Part shown: positions 24,010 to 32,767 of the stretch, piece by piece | Position numbering within the stretch: the first letter of the stretch is position 1 | How the letters are laid out: the number at the start of each line of letters is the position of its first letter | Source: CAZHHH01 sp052400685 | GTDB taxonomy: Bacteria; Bacteroidota; Bacteroidia; Bacteroidales; Marinilabiliaceae | Reading direction: 5' to 3' (one strand) | Length of the DNA: 64,000 nucleotides | Assembly: GCA_052400685.1 (NCBI GenBank) | Contig: JBQTGJ010000001.1 | The notes under the pieces: generated by a model | Seen by the model: only the letters and a program-made list of their open reading frames with translations | Told to the model about the DNA's origin: nothing | Database searches by the model: none | Translations under genes and position numbers: made by a program

Positions 24010-26439
24010 ATGGAAAAAATTAAGATATCTGTCAATCCTATTGATTTAAGTGATTTTATGGACTCAAATGCTGAGTTTATACCTATTGTGGAGGATGAGG
24101 GTTTCCAGCCTGGTGAAGAGGAAGCTATTTCTAAAGAGGATTTGCCATTGTTGCCATTGCGTAATATGGTTTTATTTCCCGGGGTGATTGTACCTGTTTC
24201 CATAGGTCGGGAGAAATCGCTGAAGCTGGTTCGGGATGTTCAGAAAAATAAAAGTTATGTGGGGGCTGTGGCTCAGAAAAATGCTGATATAGATGAGCCG
24301 GGCGGCGATGATCTTTTCAGGGTTGGTACCATGGCTAAGGTCCTTAAAGTGCTTGAAATGCCCGATGGTTCTACCACGGTGATTATTCAGGGACGCAAGC
24401 GATTTGAGTGGAAAGAGATAGTGGCCGATGAACCCTACCTCAAGGCCAGAGTCATGATGCTTGATGATGTTTATCCTGAAGGCGACGATAAGCGGGAGTT
24501 TGAGGCTGTCGTTAGCTCTTTGAAAGACTTATCGCTTCGGATCATAAAAAACTCGACTCATTTACCGCCGGAAGCTGCTTTCGCACTTAAAAATATTGAG
24601 AATGCTCTTTTTCTTATCAATTATATAGGTGCCAATACTGAGATTAAACTGGAAGAGAAACAGCGCATCCTGGAAATGGATAGCCTGAAAGATCGTGGCC
24701 TGGTGCTGGTTGAGCATCTGGTAAAGGCCGTTCAGTTACTGGAGATTAAGAATGATATTCAGTCGAAGGTAAAACAGGATATGGATCAGCAGCAGCGTGA
24801 GTATCTTTTGCATCAGCAAATGAAGACGATACAGGATGAGCTGGGAGGTAATCCGGTAGAGCAGGCGGTGGCAGAGCTGGAAGAAGCCGCTCAGAAAAAG
24901 AAGTGGGGCAAAGAAATTAGCGACGTTTTTCAAAAGGAAATTGAAAAGTTACGTCGTTTAAATATGACATCGCCAGAGTATTCGGTGCAGTTTAATTATT
25001 TGCAGATGATGCTTGATTTGCCCTGGAATGAATATACGGTAGATAATTTTGACCTTAAAAGGGCTGAGCGCATTCTTGACAAGGATCATTACGGTCTGGA
25101 TAATGTGAAGGAGCGCATCCTTGAGCATTTGGCTGTTTTGAAGCTTAAAGGTGATCTAAAGTCTCCTATTCTCTGTTTGTACGGCCCTCCCGGTGTTGGT
25201 AAAACTTCTTTGGGAAAATCAGTAGCCGAGGCTTTAAAGCGTAAGTATGTCAGAATGTCATTGGGCGGACTGCACGATGAGTCGGAAATTCGAGGCCATC
25301 GTAAAACGTATATCGGTGCCATGCCTGGTCGTATTATTCACAATATTAAGAAGGCGGGTTCCTCAAATCCGGTTTTTATTCTCGATGAGATTGATAAAAT
25401 AAGTAATAGTTTTCAGGGCGATCCGGCATCTGCCTTGTTGGAAGTGCTTGATCCGGAACAGAATTCTACCTTTCACGATAATTATCTTGATCTGGATTTT
25501 GATTTGTCGAAGGTGATGTTTATTGCGACGGCAAATACGCTTAATAATATATCGGCGCCATTGCTCGATCGTATGGAACTCATTGAAGTGAGCGGTTATG
25601 TGCTGGATGAAAAAGTTGAGATTGCCCGTCGGCATTTGATTCCCCGACAAATGGAGTTGCATGGTGTGGAGAAGGGAACGGTGGTGTTGAGTAAAAAAGT
25701 ATTGGCACAAATTGTTGAAGGTTATACCCGTGAGTCGGGCGTTCGGCAGCTGGATAAGGTGTTGGCTCGTTTTTTCCGTAAAATAGCATTGAAAATAGCG
25801 AAGGGAGAGGCAGTTAAGAAAACTGTGAATCAGCAGGATGTGGAAACCATTTTGGGCGTGCCCCGATTTAGTAAGGATAGCTGGGATAAGGGAGCCGATA
25901 TTGGCGTGGTTACCGGCTTAGCCTGGACTTCTGTTGGTGGTGAAATTCTTTTTGTGGAGACCAGCTTAAGTAAGGGGAAGGGCAACCTGACTCTCACAGG
26001 GAATCTGGGCGACGTCATGAAAGAGTCGGCGGTACTGGCGCTCGAATATTTGAAGTCGCATGCCGATGCTCTGGATATTGATGCTGCTGTTTTTGAGGAA
26101 AAGAATGTGCATGTGCATGTTCCGGAAGGGGCAATTCCCAAAGATGGCCCTTCAGCCGGAGTTACTATGGTAACCTCAATGGCCTCAGCATTTACACAGC
26201 GAAGGGTGAAGTCGCGTTTGGCCATGACCGGCGAAATAACGTTGCGCGGAAGAGTGCTCCCGGTTGGTGGTGTTAAGGAAAAAATTCTGGCTGCTAAACG
26301 GGCCGGCGTTAAAGATATAATTTTGTCTAAGGAAAATTTGAAGGATGTCAATGAAATCAAAGATCTTTATATTGAAGGTCTTACCTTTCATTATGTTGAA
26401 ACGATTTTGGAAGTTTTGAGTCTGGCCCTTGAGAAATAG
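24010..26439 (+). CDS. lon: ATP-dependent protease Lon
   Basis: Cytosolic AAA+ serine protease degrading misfolded and regulatory proteins, 809 aa. The N-terminal substrate domain begins LPLLPLRNMVLFPGVIVPVSIGREKS at about residue 46. Walker A GPPGVGKT is at about 392-399 and Walker B is VFILDEIDKIS. The proteolytic Ser is in KDGPSAGVTM near 715 and the Lys in GGVKEKILAAKRAGVKDIILSKEN near 756. The acidic N-terminal extension before LPLLPLR is longer than in E. coli Lon. Monocistronic; converges with the ADP-ribosylglycohydrolase gene 2 bp later. Confidence 0.97.
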   Translation: MEKIKISVNPIDLSDFMDSNAEFIPIVEDEGFQPGEEEAISKEDLPLLPLRNMVLFPGVIVPVSIGREKSLKLVRDVQKNKSYVGAVAQKNADIDEPGGDDLFRVGTMAKVLKVLEMPDGSTTVIIQGRKRFEWKEIVADEPYLKARVMMLDDVYPEGDDKREFEAVVSSLKDLSLRIIKNSTHLPPEAAFALKNIENALFLINYIGANTEIKLEEKQRILEMDSLKDRGLVLVEHLVKAVQLLEIKNDIQSKVKQDMDQQQREYLLHQQMKTIQDELGGNPVEQAVAELEEAAQKKKWGKEISDVFQKEIEKLRRLNMTSPEYSVQFNYLQMMLDLPWNEYTVDNFDLKRAERILDKDHYGLDNVKERILEHLAVLKLKGDLKSPILCLYGPPGVGKTSLGKSVAEALKRKYVRMSLGGLHDESEIRGHRKTYIGAMPGRIIHNIKKAGSSNPVFILDEIDKISNSFQGDPASALLEVLDPEQNSTFHDNYLDLDFDLSKVMFIATANTLNNISAPLLDRMELIEVSGYVLDEKVEIARRHLIPRQMELHGVEKGTVVLSKKVLAQIVEGYTRESGVRQLDKVLARFFRKIALKIAKGEAVKKTVNQQDVETILGVPRFSKDSWDKGADIGVVTGLAWTSVGGEILFVETSLSKGKGNLTLTGNLGDVMKESAVLALEYLKSHADALDIDAAVFEEKNVHVHVPEGAIPKDGPSAGVTMVTSMASAFTQRRVKSRLAMTGEITLRGRVLPVGGVKEKILAAKRAGVKDIILSKENLKDVNEIKDLYIEGLTFHYVETILEVLSLALEK

Positions 26440-26441
26440 GG

Positions 26442-27227
26442 TCAGAATACTTCGCTGGCTTGGAGGTATTTTGTCTCAAAGTTCTCAATGAGGGTTTCCA
26501 TATCTGGTGTAAGCCTTGCTAAAGCCCTTTTGATAAATGCTTTGGGAATGTGTTGAAAGTAGGCCTGAGCCAAAGCACCTGTTATACTTGCGATGGTGTT
26601 TGAGGGGCCGCCAATATAGATGGCAATACGAATGGCTTCTTCGAAGTCGGAGGCCTCAAAAAAGGCCGATAAAGCTGCGGGTACCGGCGTGTTGAGATGG
26701 TTGCCTTCTTCTATTTTTTGTTTCCAGTGCTCGGCTTTGAGCGTCAGGTCATAGCCAAAATGGACTGAGATAAATGATTTAATCTCTTTACGGGTAGCGC
26801 CGCTTTTTGCCATGAAAATTGAAACAGCCGCGGCCTTGGAGGCTTCAACTCTTATGGGGATATTGTGTGTGAGAACCGTTGACTTTTCGGCTTCATGGAG
26901 TGCTTCTTCAATGTTTTGTGCTGCAAAACCGATGGGGCTTATTCGTCGTGCGGCACCATCGCCATCACTGATATAGGTTTCGTCACTTTCTCCCCTGATC
27001 CAGTTCAGAAAGTTCTTCCGATAGCCGGCATTCGGGTATTTTTTTACCCAGCTGGCAAGTGAGCTTTGATAATCGGTGCCGTTGAGGATTGAGTCGGCCG
27101 TTGCCATCGTGAGAACGGTATCATCTGTAAAAGCTGATGTAGGCCTGAAAAGTTGAAAGTCTGTTGATATCAGATTTTCATGAATAAATGCCGACCCGAT
27201 GATGTCCCCAATTATAGCTCCCTTCAT
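26442..27227 (-). CDS. ADP-ribosylglycohydrolase family protein
   Basis: 261-aa member of the DraG/ARH fold, which removes ADP-ribose from proteins or small molecules using two metal ions. Metal-binding motifs are visible: the N-terminal IIGDIIGSAFI, FTDDTVLTMATADSIL near residue 33, and the late GGPSNTIASITGALAQAYF (G-G-D/P-[ST]-N-T-I-A). The usual Asp in the last motif (GGDSDT) is replaced by Pro-Ser-Asn here, which may affect metal binding. No ADP-ribosyltransferase is adjacent, so the physiological substrate is unknown. Confidence 0.85.
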   Translation of the reverse strand: MKGAIIGDIIGSAFIHENLISTDFQLFRPTSAFTDDTVLTMATADSILNGTDYQSSLASWVKKYPNAGYRKNFLNWIRGESDETYISDGDGAARRISPIGFAAQNIEEALHEAEKSTVLTHNIPIRVEASKAAAVSIFMAKSGATRKEIKSFISVHFGYDLTLKAEHWKQKIEEGNHLNTPVPAALSAFFEASDFEEAIRIAIYIGGPSNTIASITGALAQAYFQHIPKAFIKRALARLTPDMETLIENFETKYLQASEVF

Positions 27228-27292
27228 ATCGATTTGTTATTTTGTTAGGTAGGAGCGAATATCTAAAGTTTTAAAATAAAAACAAATTTTTT

Positions 27293-27832
27293 TTATGATT
27301 CTTTTTCAGGGATTTGACCAGTATATAATTTCATGATGTGAAGATAGGCGGTCGCTCCTGTGGAGGTTGCATCGGCAATGGCGTGAGCTTTCTGGTAGAA
27401 AGGTTCACGTTCGGCGATCTTTTCTTTTATAAATGTGAGTAGCTCAGCATCCGATTTACCGGCAATGAGCGGTCTGGCAGCGCGGGCCGGGAGTAAGCGT
27501 TTCCTTAGTTCTTCGGGCGACAGTTGCAGATATATTGTCAATCCATTTTTATTCATGATATCCATGTTGTTATAGTAACATGGCGTGCCGCCTCCGGTTG
27601 CTATTATCACTTTCTCCAGTTGAATAATTTCTTTTAATGCTTCATTTTCTTTTTTGCGGAATTCCTGCTCTCCATGAGCCTTAAATATCTGCGCGATGGT
27701 TTTGTTTTGCTGATTTTCAATGTAATGGTCAAGATCCAGAAATTTCCATCCTGTCTCTTTAGCCAATAGCTGACCTACTGTTGATTTTCCGCTGCCCATA
27801 AAACCAATTAGAAATACCCGTTGGATTTTCAT
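27293..27832 (-). CDS. aroK: Shikimate kinase
   Basis: Phosphorylates shikimate in aromatic amino acid synthesis; 179 aa. P-loop GFMGSGKSTVGQLLAKE is at residues 10-26. The shikimate-binding DLDHYIE follows, then EQEFRKKENEAL and VIATGGGTPCYYNN (GGG loop near 80). The lid arginines lie in LRKRLLPARAARPLI. Length is typical. It lies 60 bp downstream of parC on the same strand. Confidence 0.95.
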   Translation of the reverse strand: MKIQRVFLIGFMGSGKSTVGQLLAKETGWKFLDLDHYIENQQNKTIAQIFKAHGEQEFRKKENEALKEIIQLEKVIIATGGGTPCYYNNMDIMNKNGLTIYLQLSPEELRKRLLPARAARPLIAGKSDAELLTFIKEKIAEREPFYQKAHAIADATSTGATAYLHIMKLYTGQIPEKES

Positions 27833-27892
27833 GCCGAAGGCTTTAAAAGTGATTGCCTGACGGTTTTAGACCCGTCAGGTTGTATAATTGAA

Positions 27893-30538
27893 TTAGAAAA
27901 TTGACATTTGGCCATCGTTTTCATCCTCTTCCTGGTTGTTGTCATGTGATGTTGACGGCGGTTCTTCGTCTGTTGTCTCATTGCGCACGACTTCCGGTTT
28001 GACGATGGGTTCCAGTTCATTTATTTTTGAAACCTGGAAGGTGGTTAGTCTTTTTCCTTTGGCCTTGAAACCTTTTACATTAATGAACTCTGCAACCTCT
28101 ACAATTTCTTTTTCACGATTTTTATCGTCGCCGCCAAATCTGATTTCCAGGCGGGGATAATCAACTTTGGTCAGGCGAACCAGTCTCGATTTTGGATGAT
28201 CTCCGATGAAACGTTGTGGTTTGTTGCCCGGTTCAGCCTGAAAACGTTTTATATAGTAATAGTTTTGATCGGCGTCGAAGTATACAGCTGACCACACCGT
28301 TTCGGAATGAAATTTTTCGATGACAAGAATGTTGTCTTCGTAATGATTACTCAGGTCGAAGTTGGTTTGGTAAAAATGACCGTCTTTTGTAACGACTATA
28401 ATGGAGTCCTCGTTATGAAACTCACCGAGATAAGTTCCCCGCCCGTCAGCATTTAGTCTTAATACCTCGGGTTCGTACCATATTTTGCGGCCGCCAAGTG
28501 TTGATTCTCCTTTTCGTTTCAGAACAATTTTGTTAACCTCATTTTTTGAGAGGATATTTCCCTGGGCATTTCTTCCTTTTACGGCCAGATCGCCCATATT
28601 GTATTCAAAGATGAGGTTGCGGATGCGGGGGCGAGGACGCAAAGTGACTTTAATTATTTCTGCTTCTCCATTTGGGTTGGCGCTGAAGTACAGAACTTCC
28701 GATCCGTCGGTTCCTTTTGTAACGTTGTATTCTTTATCGCGGGTAATACCGGTTACAGCAAATCGTTTGACGTAGGTGGCGCCATGTTTCCCGTCGCGAT
28801 ACGCTAAATTATAGATGGTTCTGTTATCGTTGCGCTTGAATATGGCCAAATGAATAACGTTATTTCCCACAAAGGCTTTGTCCTGCACTTTGGTGATGAC
28901 ATAACGGCCGTCTTTGTAGAAAATAATGATGTCATCAATGTCAGAGCATTCGCACACATATTCATCTTTACGCAATGCGGTTCCTACAAAACCTTCCTCG
29001 CGGTTGATGTACAATTTTTCGTTTTTAACAACCACTTTGGAAGCCTCAATATTTTCTAGATTACGTATTTCTGTTTTGCGGGGAAATTTGCTGCCAAATT
29101 GTTTTTTCAGCCTTTTATAATAGTCAATGGAATAAGGTATAATGTTTTGCAGGTGATATTCTACCTGCTCCATTTCTTCTTCGAGGGCAATGAGAATTTC
29201 ATCCGCTTTATTGGCGTCGTAACGTGATATTCTTTTAATTTTTATTTCAGTCAGCTTAATAATATCATCGCGGGTTACATCCCGGCGTAACTGACTGGTA
29301 AAGGGTTTCAAGCCATGATCAATGGTTTGTATGATGGCTTCAAAAGTCTCGCACTCTTCAATGCGTTGATATATTTTGTTTTCGATGAATATACGCTCCA
29401 ACGAAGAGGCATGCCATGCTTCTTCAAGTTCATCCTTGCGTATTTCCAGTTCGCGAGTGAGCAGGTGGACGGTGTTGTCGGTATTGGTTTTAAGAATTTC
29501 GGTAACACCAATAAAGCAAGGTTTGTTTTCTTTTATTAAGCATGAGTTGGGTGAGATGGAGACTTCACAGTCGGTGAAGGCATATAGCGCATCAATGGTT
29601 TTGTCGGGCGATGTACCGCCCGGCAAGTGAATCATGATTTCCACATTCAGAGCTGTGTTATCATCTATTTTTTTGATTTTAATTTTGCCTTTTTCAACCG
29701 CTTTAAGTATTGATTCAATCAGTGTTGTAGTGGTCTTCCCAAATGGGATGTCGGATACGATTAGTGTTTTAGCATCCAGTTTGCTGATCTTGGCTCTGAC
29801 TTTTACGGCTCCGCCGCGAATTCCGTCGTTGTATCTCGATACATCAGCAACGCCTCCCGTCGGGAAGTCGGGGTACAGTTCAAACGGTTCGTCTTTGAGA
29901 TAGTGAATGGAGGCGTCAATCAGTTCGTTAAAGTTGTGCGGAAGAATTTTTGAGGCCAGTCCAACCGCAATTCCTTCGACACCCTGAGCCAGCAACAAAG
30001 GGAATTTAACAGGTAGGGTTATGGGTTCTTTATTACGGCCGTCGTAGGTGGGTTTCCATAGGGTCGTTTTCGGATTAAAGATGACCTCATGAGCAAATTT
30101 GGTCAGTCGGGCCTCTATATATCGGGGCGCGGCTGAACTATCGCCTGTAAAGATGTTACCCCAGTTTCCCTGGGTGTCAATGAGCAGTTCTTTTTGTCCC
30201 AGTTGTACAAGGGCGTCGCCGATGGATGCATCACCATGAGGGTGAAACTGCATGGTGAAGCCAATAATGTTGGCTACTTTATTGAAGCGACCATCGTCCA
30301 TACGCCGCATGGCGTGAAGAATACGGCGTTGAACCGGTTTGAGCCCGTCGTTGATGTGAGGAACGGCTCTTTCCAAAATTACGTATGAGGCGTAATCGAG
30401 GAACCAGGTGCGGTACATGCCTTTAAGTGGAGATATTTTGGCGACGTCGGCGTTATCGTCGGCCGGAGAATTGTCGGGGTTAAAGCCTTCCTCAGGATTT
30501 TTTTCTTCGTTTTCGTCAAAAGTATTATCGTTGTCCAT
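27893..30538 (-). CDS. parC: DNA topoisomerase IV subunit A
   Basis: DNA-cleaving subunit of type IIA topoisomerase, 881 aa. The winged-helix domain holds the catalytic Tyr near residue 140 (SSAAPRYIEARLTKFA). The quinolone-resistance region HPHGDASIGDALVQLGQ is at about 99-115. The C-terminal beta-pinwheel spans roughly 520-820. The N-terminal 35 residues are acidic and probably disordered, as is the C-terminal tail (EEPPSTSHDNNQEEDENDGQM). A gyrA paralogue is not in the window, so the ParC label rests on pairing with the adjacent ParE-like gene and on domain pattern. Confidence 0.9.
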   Translation of the reverse strand: MDNDNTFDENEEKNPEEGFNPDNSPADDNADVAKISPLKGMYRTWFLDYASYVILERAVPHINDGLKPVQRRILHAMRRMDDGRFNKVANIIGFTMQFHPHGDASIGDALVQLGQKELLIDTQGNWGNIFTGDSSAAPRYIEARLTKFAHEVIFNPKTTLWKPTYDGRNKEPITLPVKFPLLLAQGVEGIAVGLASKILPHNFNELIDASIHYLKDEPFELYPDFPTGGVADVSRYNDGIRGGAVKVRAKISKLDAKTLIVSDIPFGKTTTTLIESILKAVEKGKIKIKKIDDNTALNVEIMIHLPGGTSPDKTIDALYAFTDCEVSISPNSCLIKENKPCFIGVTEILKTNTDNTVHLLTRELEIRKDELEEAWHASSLERIFIENKIYQRIEECETFEAIIQTIDHGLKPFTSQLRRDVTRDDIIKLTEIKIKRISRYDANKADEILIALEEEMEQVEYHLQNIIPYSIDYYKRLKKQFGSKFPRKTEIRNLENIEASKVVVKNEKLYINREEGFVGTALRKDEYVCECSDIDDIIIFYKDGRYVITKVQDKAFVGNNVIHLAIFKRNDNRTIYNLAYRDGKHGATYVKRFAVTGITRDKEYNVTKGTDGSEVLYFSANPNGEAEIIKVTLRPRPRIRNLIFEYNMGDLAVKGRNAQGNILSKNEVNKIVLKRKGESTLGGRKIWYEPEVLRLNADGRGTYLGEFHNEDSIIVVTKDGHFYQTNFDLSNHYEDNILVIEKFHSETVWSAVYFDADQNYYYIKRFQAEPGNKPQRFIGDHPKSRLVRLTKVDYPRLEIRFGGDDKNREKEIVEVAEFINVKGFKAKGKRLTTFQVSKINELEPIVKPEVVRNETTDEEPPSTSHDNNQEEDENDGQMSIF

Positions 30539-30571
30539 GGCGGTTTTTCTCTTTGTTATAGTTCCAGATGA

Positions 30572-32404
30572 TTACAACATATCCTCATCCACGACCAGAT
30601 TGTCGATGATGAAATTTTGTCGGTTTGGGGTGTTCTTGCCCATGTAGAAATCGAGCAGTTCTTTTGCCGCATCTTCTTTTCGCATGCGCACCTGATCGAG
30701 CCGTATGTCTTTGCTGATGAAATTGCCAAATTCATTGGGCGAGATCTCTCCTAAACCTTTGAATCGCGTAATCTCAGGATTGGTTCCGAGTTTTTTGATG
30801 GCGTTTACGCGTTCTTCTTCTGTGTAACAATAACGGGTTTCCTTTTTGTTTCGTACTCTGAATAGAGGTGTTTGTAGGATATACAAATGACCATTCTTAA
30901 CCAGTTCGGGAAAAAACTGAAGGAAGAAGGTTATCATTAGCAATCGGATGTGCATGCCGTCAACATCGGCATCGGTCGCAATAATCACGTAGTTATAACG
31001 CAATGCGTCCAGTCCGTCTTCGATATTTAGTGCAGCCTGAAGGAGGTTGAATTCTTCGTTTTCGTAGACTACTTTCCGGGTTAATCCATAGGTGTTGAGA
31101 GGCTTACCGCGAAGACTAAAGACGGCCTGAGTGCCCACATCGCGAGCCTTGGTGATTGAGCCGCTGGCCGAATCCCCTTCGGTTATGAAGATGGACGATT
31201 CAGATTTTCGCTCATGGTTTGAATTGTAATGGATGCGGCAGTCGCGCAGTTTTTTGTTATGAAGACTTACCTTTTTTGCCCGTTCTTTGGCCAATTTTTG
31301 AATGCCTGAGATGGCCTTGCGTTCTTTTTCTGAATCCAGAATCTTTCGGTTCAGTATTTCGGCCGTTTCGCTGTCACGGTGCAGAAAATTGTCGAGGTGT
31401 TGTTTTACGAAATCATTAATGTAGTTGCGCACCGAAGCACCGCCGGGTCCCATGTCCTTTGAGCCCAGCTTGGTTTTTGTTTGTGATTCAAAAACGGGTT
31501 CCTCTATTTTGATGCTTACCGCTGCGACTACCCCTTGACGAATGTCGGCGACATCAAAATTTTTATTGTAGAATTCGCGTACGGTTTTAACCAATGCTTC
31601 CCGAAAGGCGATCAAATGGGTTCCTCCCTGTGTTGTGTGCTGTCCGTTGACAAAGGTGTAATATTCTTCACCATATTGACTGGTATGGGTGATTGCAATT
31701 TCCAGCTCTTCATCTTTTAAATGAATGATCGGATAGATGCCTGTCTCGGTCATCTTTTCATCCAGCAGATCCAGTAAGCCGTTTTTCGATTGAAATATTT
31801 TGTCGTTAAAATGAATGGCCAATCCCGCATTCAGGTAAGTGTAATTCTTTAACAGATCCTCGATGTATTCTTCCCGGTAGTGGAAGGTTTCAAAAATTTG
31901 AGGGTCGGGATAAAATTCGATTAACGTTCCATTTTTACCGGAATTTTTTTCTACCGGGTACTCGGTGACTAGTTCTCCACGCGAAAAATCTACTTTTTTG
32001 GTTTCCCCTTCACGGAACGCCTGAACGGTGAAAAATTCTGATAATGCATTGACTGCTTTAACACCAACGCCATTCAATCCCACCGATTTTTTAAATACTT
32101 TACTGTCGTATTTGGCGCCAGTATTCATTTTAGAAACAACATCAACTACTTTACCGAGAGGAATACCTCGCCCATAGTCGCGTACAGATATTTTTTCTTC
32201 GTTTAGTGTAATTTCAATTTTCTTTCCAAAGCCCATCATATACTCATCAATGGAATTGTCCATCACTTCTTTCAGAAGCACATAAATACCATCGTCGGCA
32301 TAAGTGCCATCACCTAGTTTGCCGATGTACATCCCGGGGCGTCGACGAATGTGCTCTTTCCAGTCAAGTGTTTGAATGGAGTCTTCTGAATAATCTTGAA
32401 TCAT
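30572..32404 (-). CDS. parE: DNA topoisomerase IV subunit B
   Basis: ATPase subunit of topoisomerase IV, 610 aa, which matches ParE rather than a longer GyrB. The GHKL ATP site has EVMDNSIDEYMMG near residue 47, DYGRGIPLGKVVDVVSKM, and GLNGVGVKAVNALSEFF. The TOPRIM domain has FITEGDSASGSITKARD near 415 and IIATDADVDGMHIRLLMITFF near 475. parC starts 34 bp downstream, forming a two-gene operon. Confidence 0.93.
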   Translation of the reverse strand: MIQDYSEDSIQTLDWKEHIRRRPGMYIGKLGDGTYADDGIYVLLKEVMDNSIDEYMMGFGKKIEITLNEEKISVRDYGRGIPLGKVVDVVSKMNTGAKYDSKVFKKSVGLNGVGVKAVNALSEFFTVQAFREGETKKVDFSRGELVTEYPVEKNSGKNGTLIEFYPDPQIFETFHYREEYIEDLLKNYTYLNAGLAIHFNDKIFQSKNGLLDLLDEKMTETGIYPIIHLKDEELEIAITHTSQYGEEYYTFVNGQHTTQGGTHLIAFREALVKTVREFYNKNFDVADIRQGVVAAVSIKIEEPVFESQTKTKLGSKDMGPGGASVRNYINDFVKQHLDNFLHRDSETAEILNRKILDSEKERKAISGIQKLAKERAKKVSLHNKKLRDCRIHYNSNHERKSESSIFITEGDSASGSITKARDVGTQAVFSLRGKPLNTYGLTRKVVYENEEFNLLQAALNIEDGLDALRYNYVIIATDADVDGMHIRLLMITFFLQFFPELVKNGHLYILQTPLFRVRNKKETRYCYTEEERVNAIKKLGTNPEITRFKGLGEISPNEFGNFISKDIRLDQVRMRKEDAAKELLDFYMGKNTPNRQNFIIDNLVVDEDML

Positions 32405-32767
32405 ACTATGGTAATATTTTAATAGACAGTTGATTTATCACACGAAATCATTGGGCCGATAAAAGGTCAGGCAGTCTCTCTATTGTACCTGTCCTATCTC
32501 CAAAAATCTCCCAAATATAAAAAAAAGCGTTCATCGGCGGTAATTTCTTTTTTAACATTTTTTTTAACTGTCTGCTTTGTAGTTGTTTGGCCGTTTGAAG
32601 TATTATTCTTACCCCTTATAGGCTTCAAAAGTCCGCCTAATATCGTCATCCTTCCACCTCCGTGGCTAAAAAGGTTAATACTTTTGAATGGTTTCTGGTT
32701 TTTGTTTAGAACCGTTATCAACGAAGCTGTTTTTACTTGTTTGTAATATTAATATATTTTTAAAGAT
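32405..32767. other. Intergenic region between parE and the GH51 gene
   Basis: 363 bp holding the divergent promoters of parE (left) and the arabinose module (right). It is AT-rich next to each start codon. An imperfect AAAAAGG-TTAATACTTTT stretch at 32668-32685 vaguely resembles the araA/galM operator, but the spacing is 2 bp off. I see no repeat or RNA gene. Confidence 0.45.

Noticed and set aside
32668..32690. Third copy of the 23-bp arabinose operator upstream of the GH51 gene
   Set aside because: AAAAG and CTTTT are present but 2 bp too close together and the flanks do not match.
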